19,307 bases of DNA from JAWXUE01 sp044432925. GTDB lineage: Bacteria > Bacillota_I > Bacilli_A > Acholeplasmatales > Anaeroplasmataceae. Below are positions 1-7,092 of this stretch, piece after piece. Position 1 is the stretch's first letter. Each line of letters begins with the position of its first letter. The notes under the pieces are model-generated. The model saw only the letters and a program-made list of their open reading frames with translations, did not search any database and had not been told where the DNA came from. A program made the translations under genes and the position numbers. The stretch is from the NCBI GenBank assembly GCA_044432925.1, contig JAWXUE010000023.1, positions 1-19,307 of the forward strand. Reading direction: 5' to 3'.

Positions 1-124
1 TAATTCTTCTTAAATTATCTTCATCACTTACATCCATTTTTTTTACTTCTTCGACTAAAGCAAGTATATCTTTAGGTTCAATATTTTTATCAGCAATAAA
101 GTCCCAAATCTTTCCAAAATCCAT
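1..124 (-). CDS. spoVIF: Probable stage VI sporulation protein F, N-terminal 41 residues (runs off the left edge)
   Basis: The reading frame starts with ATG at 124-122 and stays open to the window edge. The visible protein begins MDFGKIWDFIADKNIEPKDI and continues with LALVEEVKKMDVSDEDNLRRI. The pattern of a KDI-L helix, then a K/N-x-D stretch, then DE-x-x-L/V-R-R/Q-I matches my memory of the start of the SpoVIF family (B. subtilis YjcC), a small protein needed late in spore-coat and spore-resistance development. The Shine-Dalgarno GGGAGG at 133-138 is 8 nt from the ATG and supports this start. It lies 47 nt behind gpsA but inside a terminator-like hairpin, so its expression is probably uncoupled from gpsA. 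The family call rests on about 40 residues only. It could be another small, poorly described sporulation protein. Confidence 0.5.
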   Translation of the reverse strand, partial: MDFGKIWDFIADKNIEPKDILALVEEVKKMDVSDEDNLRRI

Positions 125-125
125 T

Positions 126-163
126 AAAAAAACCTCCCATGATATTATATTATTCATGAGAGG
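126..163 (-). terminator. Terminator-like hairpin after gpsA that contains the Shine-Dalgarno of spoVIF
   Basis: On the minus strand CCTCTCATGA (163-154) pairs with TCATGGGAGG (142-133), giving ten pairs with one G-U wobble. The loop is an 11-nt AT stretch and seven T residues follow (132-126). This has the form of an intrinsic terminator closing the rluB-gpsA operon. The 3' arm contains GGGAGG, the ribosome-binding site of the next gene, whose ATG starts two bases after the T run. Read-through RNA would therefore have its start site hidden. Confidence 0.65.
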
Positions 164-171
164 AAATTATG

Positions 172-1161
172 TTATTCACTTTTTAATTTTCTACTTAATA
201 ATTGGTTTAATCCAACTTTAGGATCTAACCCTTCGTATAACACTTTATGTAAAGTAGTTATTAAAGGTAAGTCTAAATTGTATTTACTAGCAACTTCATT
301 ACAAGAAATAACAGTACGTACACCTTCTACTACCATTTTAGAGTTCCCTAAAACATCTTCTAATTTTTCACCTTGACCAATTTTTAATCCAGCTTTAAAA
401 TTTCTACTATTTAAAGAACTTGCTGTTACTATTAAATCACCAATACCTGTTAAACCAAATACTGTTTCTTTTTTTCCACCAAGAACATCTAAAACACTAG
501 ACATTTCAACAATACCTCTTGTTATTAAAGCTGCTCTAGCATTTTCTCCATGTCCTAAACCTGATGCGATACCGCTTATTACAGCAATTGCATTTTTTAC
601 AGAAGAACAAATTTCAACACCTAGAACATCTGTAGATGTATAAACTCTCATGTATGATTCATTAGAAAATAATTTTTGTACTAATAAAGCCGATTCATTG
701 TTAGTTGATGCACTTACTAATGCAGTAATTTGTCTTAAAATTACTTCCTCAGCATGTGAAGGACCACATAAAGTTACAAACCCTTCCATTTTATCTCCTA
801 ATACTTCATTACAAATTTGACTTATTGTTAATAATGTCTCTGGTTCTATACCTTTTGATACACTTATAAAAGTTTTTTTATTTTTTATTAAATCATTTAT
901 TTGTGTAGTTACTAATCTCATTACACTTGTAGGTACACTTAATAAAATATTATCACTAAAGTTTAATGTTTCTTCTAATGAGTTAGTTGCAACAATTTTA
1001 TCACTAATATCACAATCAAAGAAAGGATGTTTATGATCGTTATTAATTAAATTTACTGTATCTTTGTTAATATCATAAATTAATACTTCATGATTATTAT
1101 CAATTAATACTTGTCCTAAGGCTACTCCCCAAGAACCTCCACCTATTACACTTATTTTCAT
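172..1161 (-). CDS. gpsA: NAD(P)H-dependent glycerol-3-phosphate dehydrogenase
   Basis: This cytosolic enzyme reduces dihydroxyacetone phosphate to sn-glycerol-3-phosphate, the backbone of membrane phospholipids. The 329 residues are the usual family length. The N-terminal Rossmann fold shows GGGSWGVALG at residues 7-16. Further family motifs are SKGIE (102-106), CGPSHAEEV (132-140), the catalytic lysine region SSVKNAIAVISG with K189, and the substrate-binding SRN near 252-254 preceded by GLTGIGDLIVTASS. The ATG is 4 nt behind the der stop, and the purine-rich AGGAAAAGAG within the last der codons serves as its ribosome-binding site, so the two are translationally linked. The der-gpsA pair is conserved in Bacilli. 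The gene ends the operon and is followed directly by a hairpin with a T tract. Confidence 0.97.
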   Translation of the reverse strand: MKISVIGGGSWGVALGQVLIDNNHEVLIYDINKDTVNLINNDHKHPFFDCDISDKIVATNSLEETLNFSDNILLSVPTSVMRLVTTQINDLIKNKKTFISVSKGIEPETLLTISQICNEVLGDKMEGFVTLCGPSHAEEVILRQITALVSASTNNESALLVQKLFSNESYMRVYTSTDVLGVEICSSVKNAIAVISGIASGLGHGENARAALITRGIVEMSSVLDVLGGKKETVFGLTGIGDLIVTASSLNSRNFKAGLKIGQGEKLEDVLGNSKMVVEGVRTVISCNEVASKYNLDLPLITTLHKVLYEGLDPKVGLNQLLSRKLKSE

Positions 1162-1165
1162 ATTA

Positions 1166-2470
1166 TTAATCTCTTTTCCTTAAAAGTATTTTTATTGGAG
1201 TACCTTCAAAATCAAAGTTTTTTCTTATTTGATTTTCTAAGTATCTCATGTACGAGAAATGCACATAACTTGGATCGTTAACAAAAACTGTGAATGCTGG
1301 AGGGCATACAGCTACTTGACTACTATAGAAGAATTTTGCTACACCATGATTAAATTCAGCTGGTGGGTTCATAGCAACTGCATCAATGATAACATCATTT
1401 AATACACTTGTTGAAATTCTTTTACTATAATTCTCATAACATTTTTCAATTTCAGGGAATAAAGTATGGATTCTTTTATTATGAAGAGCAGATGTAAAAG
1501 TAATAGGAGCATAAGGTAAGAATTTAAATTCTCTTCTTATATCTTCTTTTACTTTTTCCATTTCATTTGTACCCTTTTTAACTGCATCCCATTTATTAAC
1601 TACAAATATTATTGCTTTAGATTCATCAATTACATAACCTGATGCATGCTTATCTTGTTCAATAATACCTTGTTCACCATCAATTACTAATAACACTACA
1701 TCACTTCTTGAAATAGCATCCATACTTCTAATAACACTATATTTCTCAGCGTTTTCGTATATTTTACCACGTTTCCTGATACCTGCTGTATCAATTACTA
1801 CATACTCTTTACCATCTTTGATAAAAACAGTATCAATTGAGTCTCTTGTTGTACCAGGAATATTAGAAACAATAACTCTTTCAGTTCCTAAAATAGCATT
1901 TGTTAAAGATGATTTCCCAACATTAGGTCTACCTACTAATGAGAATTTCATTGCATCTGGATATTCTTTTTCTTTTTTCTCTGGTAAATGATCAATAACT
2001 ATATCTAATAAGTTACCTACCCCAACACCATGTATACTTGATACAGGAATTGGCTCTCCAAATCCTAAAGAATAAAAATCATATAACATATCAGTAAATT
2101 TTTTATCATCTACTTTGTTAACTGCTAATATAACTTTTGTTTTTGTTTTTTGTAATATTCTAGAAATGTATGTATCGTTATCTGTTACACCTGTTCTACA
2201 ATCTACTACAAATATTATTACATCTGCCTCATCTATTGCTATTTGAGCTTGGGCTTTTATTTCCACTAAAAATGGACTATCTACTAAATCAATACCACCT
2301 GTATCAATTAATCTAAAATCTCTACTTAGCCATTCACCCTTCGCATATATACGATCTCGGGTAACACCTGGCATATCGTCTGTGATCGATAATCTTTCTC
2401 CAATTATACGATTAAACAGTGTAGATTTTCCTACGTTGGGTCTCCCAACAATCGCTATACGACCTCTCAT
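1166..2470 (-). CDS. der: Ribosome-assembly GTPase Der (EngA)
   Basis: This essential GTPase has two consecutive G domains and takes part in maturation of the 50S ribosomal subunit. Domain 1 shows GRPNVGKS (9-16), DTGG (56-59) and NKVD (118-121). Domain 2 shows GRPNVGKS (180-187), DTAGIRKRGK (227-236) and NKWD (292-295). The C-terminal KH-like domain (about 350-434) ends in the basic tail ILLRKRD, as in other family members. At 434 residues it is close to the B. subtilis protein. The start is supported by TAGGTG upstream in the 20-nt gap behind the S1 gene. It sits between the S1-protein gene and gpsA, an order known from Bacilli. Confidence 0.98.
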   Translation of the reverse strand: MRGRIAIVGRPNVGKSTLFNRIIGERLSITDDMPGVTRDRIYAKGEWLSRDFRLIDTGGIDLVDSPFLVEIKAQAQIAIDEADVIIFVVDCRTGVTDNDTYISRILQKTKTKVILAVNKVDDKKFTDMLYDFYSLGFGEPIPVSSIHGVGVGNLLDIVIDHLPEKKEKEYPDAMKFSLVGRPNVGKSSLTNAILGTERVIVSNIPGTTRDSIDTVFIKDGKEYVVIDTAGIRKRGKIYENAEKYSVIRSMDAISRSDVVLLVIDGEQGIIEQDKHASGYVIDESKAIIFVVNKWDAVKKGTNEMEKVKEDIRREFKFLPYAPITFTSALHNKRIHTLFPEIEKCYENYSKRISTSVLNDVIIDAVAMNPPAEFNHGVAKFFYSSQVAVCPPAFTVFVNDPSYVHFSYMRYLENQIRKNFDFEGTPIKILLRKRD

Positions 2471-2490
2471 AATTACACCTACTTAATTTC

Positions 2491-3879
2491 TTATTTTAAT
2501 AAATCTTTGAAAACATCACCTAAAGAGATTGTTGTTTCCTCTTCTTCGTTTTCACTCATGAATTCTTCAAATTGAATTCTTTCTACTGCATCAGCATGTT
2601 TTTTAGCACTTAAATTTAATTTCCAATATCTTGGATTTACTTCTACAACTATTGCTTTTAATTCATCTCCAACTTGGTATGCATCTTCAATTTTATGTTG
2701 ATTCTCAGCAAACACTAAATCTCTTTGAGCAATAAACCCATCAACACCATAAGCATTAACAGTTACACCTTTACCAGAAATAATTTCAGAGATTTTAACA
2801 TCAGTTAAATCGCCTACTTGAGCCGTTACTCTACTCCATGGGTTATCAATTAATACTTTTTTAGATAAACCAATTCTTTCTTTTTCTACATCCATAGTAA
2901 TAATAGCAGCTTCTAAAGAATCTCCAATTTTAACGAATGCCATTGAATTATCATTTGGATTCCAAGAAAATTCATTTTTATGAATTAAAGCTGTAATGTT
3001 TTTTTCTAACTCTACAATTATACCAATAGGTAATTTTTGAATTACAGTACCTATTACTACATCACTTACTTTATTATTTTTAGAATAAATTTTATGTGGA
3101 GTTTCTAATAAGGCTTTTCTTGATAAGTCAATTTTACCTTCTTCTTTTTTTATAACTTTAACAGTTACTTTATCATTTAATTTTAATACTTTTTCTACAC
3201 TATCTATTCTCTCATGAGAAATTTGAGAAATTCTTAATAATCCGATATTGTATTCAAATTTAATTAAGGCACCAAATTTTTCAATTTTGTAAACAGTACC
3301 TGTAATTTCTTCTCCAACTTTAATATCATTATACTCTTTTTCTTTATTAGCATTTAAGTTTTCTTGTAATAATACTCTTACCGATCCAACAAAGTTTTTT
3401 TCTTTTTTATCTATTAAAGAGACATTAACAGTTTCTCCAACATAATCTTTTGTTTCATCTAATTTTAAATCAATTTGTCCTTCAGGAATAAAGATTTCAA
3501 CACCTAAATGTCTAGCTACATATCCTCTATTAACTTTTTTCTCAATTTTAACACTAAGAGTTTGTTTTTCATCAAATATTTTATCTAATAATTTTTTATT
3601 TTCTTCTTTAATTAAAGGTAATCTTGAAACTGTAATTGAATTGTCATCTTTTTTCCAATGCATTTCAGTGATAACACAAGTTATTTTATCTCCAATATTA
3701 ACTAAACCAATGAAAGTATTTAAATTATCATATGAATAATTACTTAAAGATAATTCCCCTTCAGTGAATGTATTTAAATCTATTATTACTAAATCTTGTT
3801 TAACAGAAACAACAGTACCTTCTACAATTTGATTGTTTTTAGGCATATTGAATTCTTGTTCCATAATATTGTTTTCCAT
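2491..3879 (-). CDS. S1-domain RNA-binding protein (ribosomal protein S1 homologue, YpfD-like)
   Basis: This is a multi-S1-domain protein in the position of B. subtilis ypfD, directly behind cmk. Such proteins bind RNA through OB folds; in low-GC Gram-positives they resemble ribosomal protein S1 but their part in translation initiation is less certain. I see five S1-like units: about residues 15-87, 105-168 (divergent), 188-257, 272-342 and 356-427. Units 3 and 4 are the most typical, with G-x-V-x-x-I/L-x-x-x-G at the start and I-x-L-S-x-K/R at the end. The tail is acidic (E442-E448). The start is supported by AAAGGAT, 6-7 nt upstream, which lies in the last codons of cmk; Met6 and Met12 are less likely starts. 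There is no fused IspH domain of the kind seen in some Clostridia. Confidence 0.85.
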   Translation of the reverse strand: MENNIMEQEFNMPKNNQIVEGTVVSVKQDLVIIDLNTFTEGELSLSNYSYDNLNTFIGLVNIGDKITCVITEMHWKKDDNSITVSRLPLIKEENKKLLDKIFDEKQTLSVKIEKKVNRGYVARHLGVEIFIPEGQIDLKLDETKDYVGETVNVSLIDKKEKNFVGSVRVLLQENLNANKEKEYNDIKVGEEITGTVYKIEKFGALIKFEYNIGLLRISQISHERIDSVEKVLKLNDKVTVKVIKKEEGKIDLSRKALLETPHKIYSKNNKVSDVVIGTVIQKLPIGIIVELEKNITALIHKNEFSWNPNDNSMAFVKIGDSLEAAIITMDVEKERIGLSKKVLIDNPWSRVTAQVGDLTDVKISEIISGKGVTVNAYGVDGFIAQRDLVFAENQHKIEDAYQVGDELKAIVVEVNPRYWKLNLSAKKHADAVERIQFEEFMSENEEEETTISLGDVFKDLLK

Positions 3880-3883
3880 AATT

Positions 3884-4525
3884 TTATATCCTTTCTTTTA
3901 CTAACATAATAATTTTTTCTACTACTTGTTCAATTGAGATTCCAGTTGTATCAAGTAAGATAGCATCATCCGCTTGTTTTAAAGGGGAAATCTCTCTATT
4001 TGAATCTTTAAAATCTCTAACTTCTATATCTTTTAATATTTCTTCAAATGTTGCGTTAGTTTCTTGAAGTAATCTTCTTCTTGCTCTTTCTTCAACAGAT
4101 GCTGTTAAATACACTTTTACATTTGCATTAGGCAATACCACATATCCTATATCTCTACCATCCATAACAACACAACCTTTATTTGCTGCATTTTGTTGTA
4201 ATGATACCATTGAATCTCTAACTACTTTCAGCCTAGCAACTGCAGAAACATTTGCTGTTACAGTAGTAGATCTAATTTCTTTAGAAACATCAGTTCCATT
4301 TAATAAAATTTTATCATTTTTATATTCAAAATCAATTTCATTTAAAAAACCATATTCTGATTCATTTTCAATATCAATTTTTCTATTTAATGCCTCAAGT
4401 GTAACTGCTCTATACATTGCACCTGTATCAATATGATTGAATCCTAATTTTGATGCTACTAATTTACTAATTGTTGATTTACCAGAACCAGCTGGTCCAT
4501 CAATAGCTACTTGAAATTTTTCCAT
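3884..4525 (-). CDS. cmk: Cytidylate kinase
   Basis: This cytosolic kinase phosphorylates CMP and dCMP to the diphosphates for nucleic-acid and phospholipid (CDP-activated) synthesis. The 213 residues match the family's usual length of about 220. Visible motifs are the P-loop GPAGSGKST (10-18), HIDTGAMYRAVT near 31-42, the S-A-V-A-x-x-x-x-V-R-D region in the middle, and MDGRDIGYVVLPNA followed by the arginine-rich LID ERARRR. The start has the ribosome-binding site TAGGAG, which overlaps the stop codon of rluB 9 nt away. Its place ahead of an S1-protein gene is the classical cmk-rpsA/ypfD arrangement. Confidence 0.97.
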   Translation of the reverse strand: MEKFQVAIDGPAGSGKSTISKLVASKLGFNHIDTGAMYRAVTLEALNRKIDIENESEYGFLNEIDFEYKNDKILLNGTDVSKEIRSTTVTANVSAVARLKVVRDSMVSLQQNAANKGCVVMDGRDIGYVVLPNANVKVYLTASVEERARRRLLQETNATFEEILKDIEVRDFKDSNREISPLKQADDAILLDTTGISIEQVVEKIIMLVKERI

Positions 4526-4534
4526 ATACTACTC

Positions 4535-5263
4535 CTATAAACTATATAATTGTTTTACTTCGTGTGGTCTTAAACTACGATATTCACCTTTAATTAAACC
4601 GTCAATAGAAATAGTACCAAATCTAATTCTTGTTAATTTTTTAACCGGGTGTCCTACTGCTTCACACATTTTTCTTACTTGGTGATTCTTACCTTCTGTT
4701 AATATTATTTTTAATAATGAAGAGTCATTCTTTTTATCAACACTTATAATTTCTACAATTGATGGTTTTGTTTTATATCCATCAATTTCAACACCTTTCA
4801 TTAAAGTAGTTAATTGTTTCATTCCAACTATCCCTTTAACTCTAGCTTGATATTCTTTTTCAACTTCACTTCTAGGACTTATTAATTTATTAGCTAAATC
4901 ACCATCATTAGTTAATAATAATAAACCTTGAGTATCATAGTCTAATCTTCCTATCGGATAAATTCTATAAGCTAAGTCTGCTTTATGAAAAAGATCTAAG
5001 ACAGTTTTTCTTTCAAATTCATCACTTACTGTTGTTACAAACCCAACTGGTTTGTTTAATGCATAATAAACATGTTCTTCTTTATATATTTCAGAACCAT
5101 TTACTAAAATTTTATCATTTTTTGTTACTTTTGTACCAAGTTCTTTTACGACTACTCCATTCACTGTAACTACACCTTTAAGAATCATTTCTTCGCTTTT
5201 TCTTCTAGATGCAACTCCACATTTCGCCATAAAAGCTTGTAATCTAATTTGCTCTACGCTCAT
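4535..5263 (-). CDS. rluB: 23S rRNA pseudouridine synthase RluB (RsuA family)
   Basis: This enzyme converts a uridine in the peptidyl-transferase region of 23S rRNA to pseudouridine. The protein has an N-terminal S4 RNA-binding domain (LQAFMAKCGVASRRKSEEMI onward) and a catalytic domain with LNKPVG and GRLDYDTQGLLLL. The aspartate of GRLD is the catalytic residue (D108 counted from this start). I place the start at the ATG at 5263-5261, because GAGG lies 9 nt upstream of it and family members begin close to the S4 domain. An in-frame ATG at 5278 would add five residues, but nothing resembling a ribosome-binding site precedes it and it is only about 16 nt from the predicted transcription start. 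This is the first gene of the rluB-cmk-S1-der-gpsA operon. Confidence 0.93.
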   Translation of the reverse strand: MSVEQIRLQAFMAKCGVASRRKSEEMILKGVVTVNGVVVKELGTKVTKNDKILVNGSEIYKEEHVYYALNKPVGFVTTVSDEFERKTVLDLFHKADLAYRIYPIGRLDYDTQGLLLLTNDGDLANKLISPRSEVEKEYQARVKGIVGMKQLTTLMKGVEIDGYKTKPSIVEIISVDKKNDSSLLKIILTEGKNHQVRKMCEAVGHPVKKLTRIRFGTISIDGLIKGEYRSLRPHEVKQLYSL

Positions 5264-5300
5264 ATTTACATGCCTCATTATCTATAATATTTATTCATAT

Positions 5301-5329
5301 ATTATACACTAAAAATAACTTTATTTCAA
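5301..5329 (-). promoter_or_regulatory. Sigma-A-type promoter of the rluB-gpsA operon
   Basis: On the minus strand a -35 box TTGAAA (5329-5324) is followed, after exactly 17 nt, by a perfect -10 box TATAAT (5306-5301). Predicted transcription starts near 5294, about 30 nt before the chosen rluB start. It lies between the spmB terminator and rluB, where an independent promoter is expected. Confidence 0.75.
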
Positions 5330-5367
5330 ATTAAAAAACTTATTAAATTCAATTTATTTTTAATTAA

Positions 5368-5398
5368 AATAAAAAAGAAGTTTCCTCCTTTTTTTATT
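5368..5398 (-). terminator. Intrinsic terminator of the dacB-spmA-spmB operon
   Basis: On the minus strand an A-rich 5' arm ending in GGAG (5398-5385) and a GAAA tetraloop (5384-5381) are followed by CTTC and a T-rich 3' arm (5380-5368). The inner stem has one G-U wobble. The T run of the 3' arm is the uridine tract and continues as ATTTTAATT. It begins about 30 nt after the spmB stop codon. Confidence 0.75.
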
Positions 5399-5429
5399 AA
5401 ACAAATATATTTTTAAAAATAACATTATA

Positions 5430-5924
5430 TTACAAATATTTATATATAAATAGACAAATTATAAATGTTAATATATTTAAACATATCCCAACAACTACAC
5501 TTGTTTTTGCTTTGTTTATACAACAAATAGATGTATATATTGTAGCAACATAAAAAGTAGTATCTGAAGATGAATGAAGTATTGAAGATACAATACCTTC
5601 TTTTGAGTCAACACCGTAAATCTCAAATATGTTATACATCATTGCATAAGATGCATTTCCTGATATAGGTTTAAATACTCCTTGTATATATAACTCTGGA
5701 TAATCTATTTTAAATATACTAAATAAATCAAATAACAAATTAGATTTATCTAATAGTGAAGTAGCAAATACCATCGATAAAAAATAAGGGAATAATTCTA
5801 AAGATGCTTTTAGACCTTTATTTAATCCTATCAAAAAATTATTATATACTTCTTTAGGTCTTCTTATAGCAAACATAAATACTATTAATATAAAACTTGG
5901 TATTAAATAATTTAAGTAAAACAT
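5430..5924 (-). CDS. spmB: Spore maturation protein B
   Basis: This integral membrane protein works with SpmA in dehydrating the forespore core during sporulation; its exact biochemistry is not settled. It has 164 residues and several hydrophobic helices: about 6-20, 45-60, a re-entrant-looking centre, and 135-163. Family hallmarks are a KGLKASLELFPYFLSMVFAT segment, KPISGNASYAM (85-95) and the SSSDTTFYVATIY stretch (near 118-130), which align with the RPISG and STDTTLYV motifs of B. subtilis SpmB. Its start lies inside the end of spmA (13-nt overlap), so translation is probably coupled. It is the last gene of the operon and a terminator follows. Confidence 0.93.
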   Translation of the reverse strand: MFYLNYLIPSFILIVFMFAIRRPKEVYNNFLIGLNKGLKASLELFPYFLSMVFATSLLDKSNLLFDLFSIFKIDYPELYIQGVFKPISGNASYAMMYNIFEIYGVDSKEGIVSSILHSSSDTTFYVATIYTSICCINKAKTSVVVGICLNILTFIICLFIYKYL

Positions 5925-6460
5925 TTAACTAACCTCACTAATGCAATTCCTAAAATAGTATTAAAAACTCCAATTATAAGTATGTATGGAATTATTTGTA
6001 ATGTATAAATTGATTCAAAAGAATTTCTTAAAGTTAACATACTAATAGGTAACAAAGATACTCCTATATAATTCATTATTAGTAATATATTTAAATCTCC
6101 ATTATTTTCTTTTTTTAAATTACTTGCGGCCTCTAGGCCAAACGGGGTTGCCATCGTTGATAATCCTAAGAAATTACAAATTATATTAGTACTTATTAAA
6201 GAAAGAGTTTCTTTATCTTTTGTTTTAAATATTAATCTAGTTAATACATTTATTTTTTTAGTACAAAAATTTAAAAAACCGCTTGTTTTAGCCACTTCTA
6301 GTATTCCTGACCATAAAACAATACCACAACCTATTTCAAAAAAAGTATCTAATGAATTATATGAAACATTTAATATTAGATCATTTATTAATACAACATC
6401 TGTTAATAGTCCATACAACAAACTAAATATTATTATTAATAACCAAATAATACTTATCAT
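5912..6460 (-). CDS. spmA: Spore maturation protein A
   Basis: This polytopic membrane protein is the partner of SpmB in spore-core dehydration and heat resistance. The 182 residues compare with about 196 in B. subtilis. The N-terminus is a membrane helix (3-25). The family core is visible as a GIVLWSGILEVAKTSG segment (46-61), then NFLGLSTMATPFGLEAA (about 96-112), then an NYIGVSLLPISML helix. The TPFGL motif is diagnostic. The start codon shares a base with the dacB stop (TAATG), and the 3' end overlaps spmB by 13 nt. The unbroken order dacB-spmA-spmB is the same as in B. subtilis, where a mother-cell sigma factor drives it. Confidence 0.93.
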   Translation of the reverse strand: MISIIWLLIIIFSLLYGLLTDVVLINDLILNVSYNSLDTFFEIGCGIVLWSGILEVAKTSGFLNFCTKKINVLTRLIFKTKDKETLSLISTNIICNFLGLSTMATPFGLEAASNLKKENNGDLNILLIMNYIGVSLLPISMLTLRNSFESIYTLQIIPYILIIGVFNTILGIALVRLVKCFT

Positions 6461-7050
6461 TAAATCAACCTATAGCAATATAATAAGTCTTCGTATAATA
6501 ACGTATCATTTTGATATATCAAAATTTTCCCACATACATCATCTACTACATCATAAAATATAAATTTAATTGTAATCTTCTCATCTGAAACTAATGGTAA
6601 ATAAATATCTTCTTTTACAAGCGGATAATAATCTAATTCTAATTCTTGCTTTAACACTTGAGATTCTATTATTAATTTGTATGAAACTTTATCAATATAC
6701 TCTTCAAATAACCTTAAATGTAAGTTGTAGTCATCTGCTATTTTAAAAGTTACACAAATTAATTGCTTACCATCTTTTTCATACACACTAATTAATGTTC
6801 TACCTGCTTTAGTTGTATATCCAGTTTTACCACCAATTACATATTCATTACTATTAATNNNNNNNNNNNNNNNNNNNNNNNNNNNNNNNNNNNNNNNNNN
6901 NNNNNNNNNNNNNNNNNNNNNNNNNNNNNNNNNNNNNNNNNNNNNNNNNNNNNNNNNNCCATCAATTAAACACACTGATTCAGTTCCTACAGCATTAATT
7001 TGTGTAGGAATAAATAATAAACAAAATAAAATAAAAAAAGCCTTGCGCAT
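6460..7050 (-). CDS. dacB: D-alanyl-D-alanine carboxypeptidase DacB-like (PBP5*), interrupted by an assembly gap
   Basis: This penicillin-binding protein of the PBP5 (S11 peptidase) family trims D-Ala from stem peptides. The member next to spmA-spmB tunes cross-linking of the spore cortex. A signal peptide is clear (MRKAFFILFCLLFIPTQINA), followed by the first strand ESVCLID. After the gap come GGKTGYTTKAGRTLIS, with the KTG active-site triad, and a C-terminal beta-rich domain. The SxxK nucleophile and the SxN motif must lie in the gap. PBP5 proteins need about 180 residues between LID and KTG, whereas the 100 Ns stand for only about 34, so the apparent 196-residue length is an artefact. The ribosome-binding site is AGGTGAT. 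No membrane-anchoring C-terminal helix is obvious. Confidence 0.85.
   Translation of the reverse strand: MRKAFFILFCLLFIPTQINAVGTESVCLIDXXXXXXXXXXXXXXXXXXXXXXXXXXXXXXXXXXINSNEYVIGGKTGYTTKAGRTLISVYEKDGKQLICVTFKIADDYNLHLRLFEEYIDKVSYKLIIESQVLKQELELDYYPLVKEDIYLPLVSDEKITIKFIFYDVVDDVCGKILIYQNDTLLYEDLLYCYRLI
6859..6958. other. Assembly gap of exactly 100 N inside dacB
   Basis: One hundred undetermined bases occupy the middle of dacB. A round 100 is the usual placeholder for a scaffold gap of unknown size. From the protein family I infer that roughly 500-600 bases are really missing. That both flanks appear in one frame is therefore a coincidence. Confidence 0.97.
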
Positions 7051-7065
7051 AATATCACCTATACA

Positions 7066-7092
7066 ATACTATGCAACAAAGCTTTTAAATAT
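7066..7092 (-). promoter_or_regulatory. Possible sigma-E-type promoter of dacB-spmA-spmB
   Basis: On the minus strand ATA (7092-7090) is followed, after 16 nt, by CATAGTAT (7073-7066). This resembles the sporulation sigma-E pattern of ATA, 16-18 nt, CATACANT, with two mismatches in the -10 box. It sits just before the ribosome-binding site of dacB, and the B. subtilis operon is under sigma-E control. The motif is short and the DNA AT-rich, so a chance match is possible. Confidence 0.35.

Noticed and set aside
5263..5278. rluB start at the upstream ATG (5278)
   Set aside because: No ribosome-binding site precedes it and the leader would be only about 16 nt; the ATG at 5263 has GAGG at good distance.
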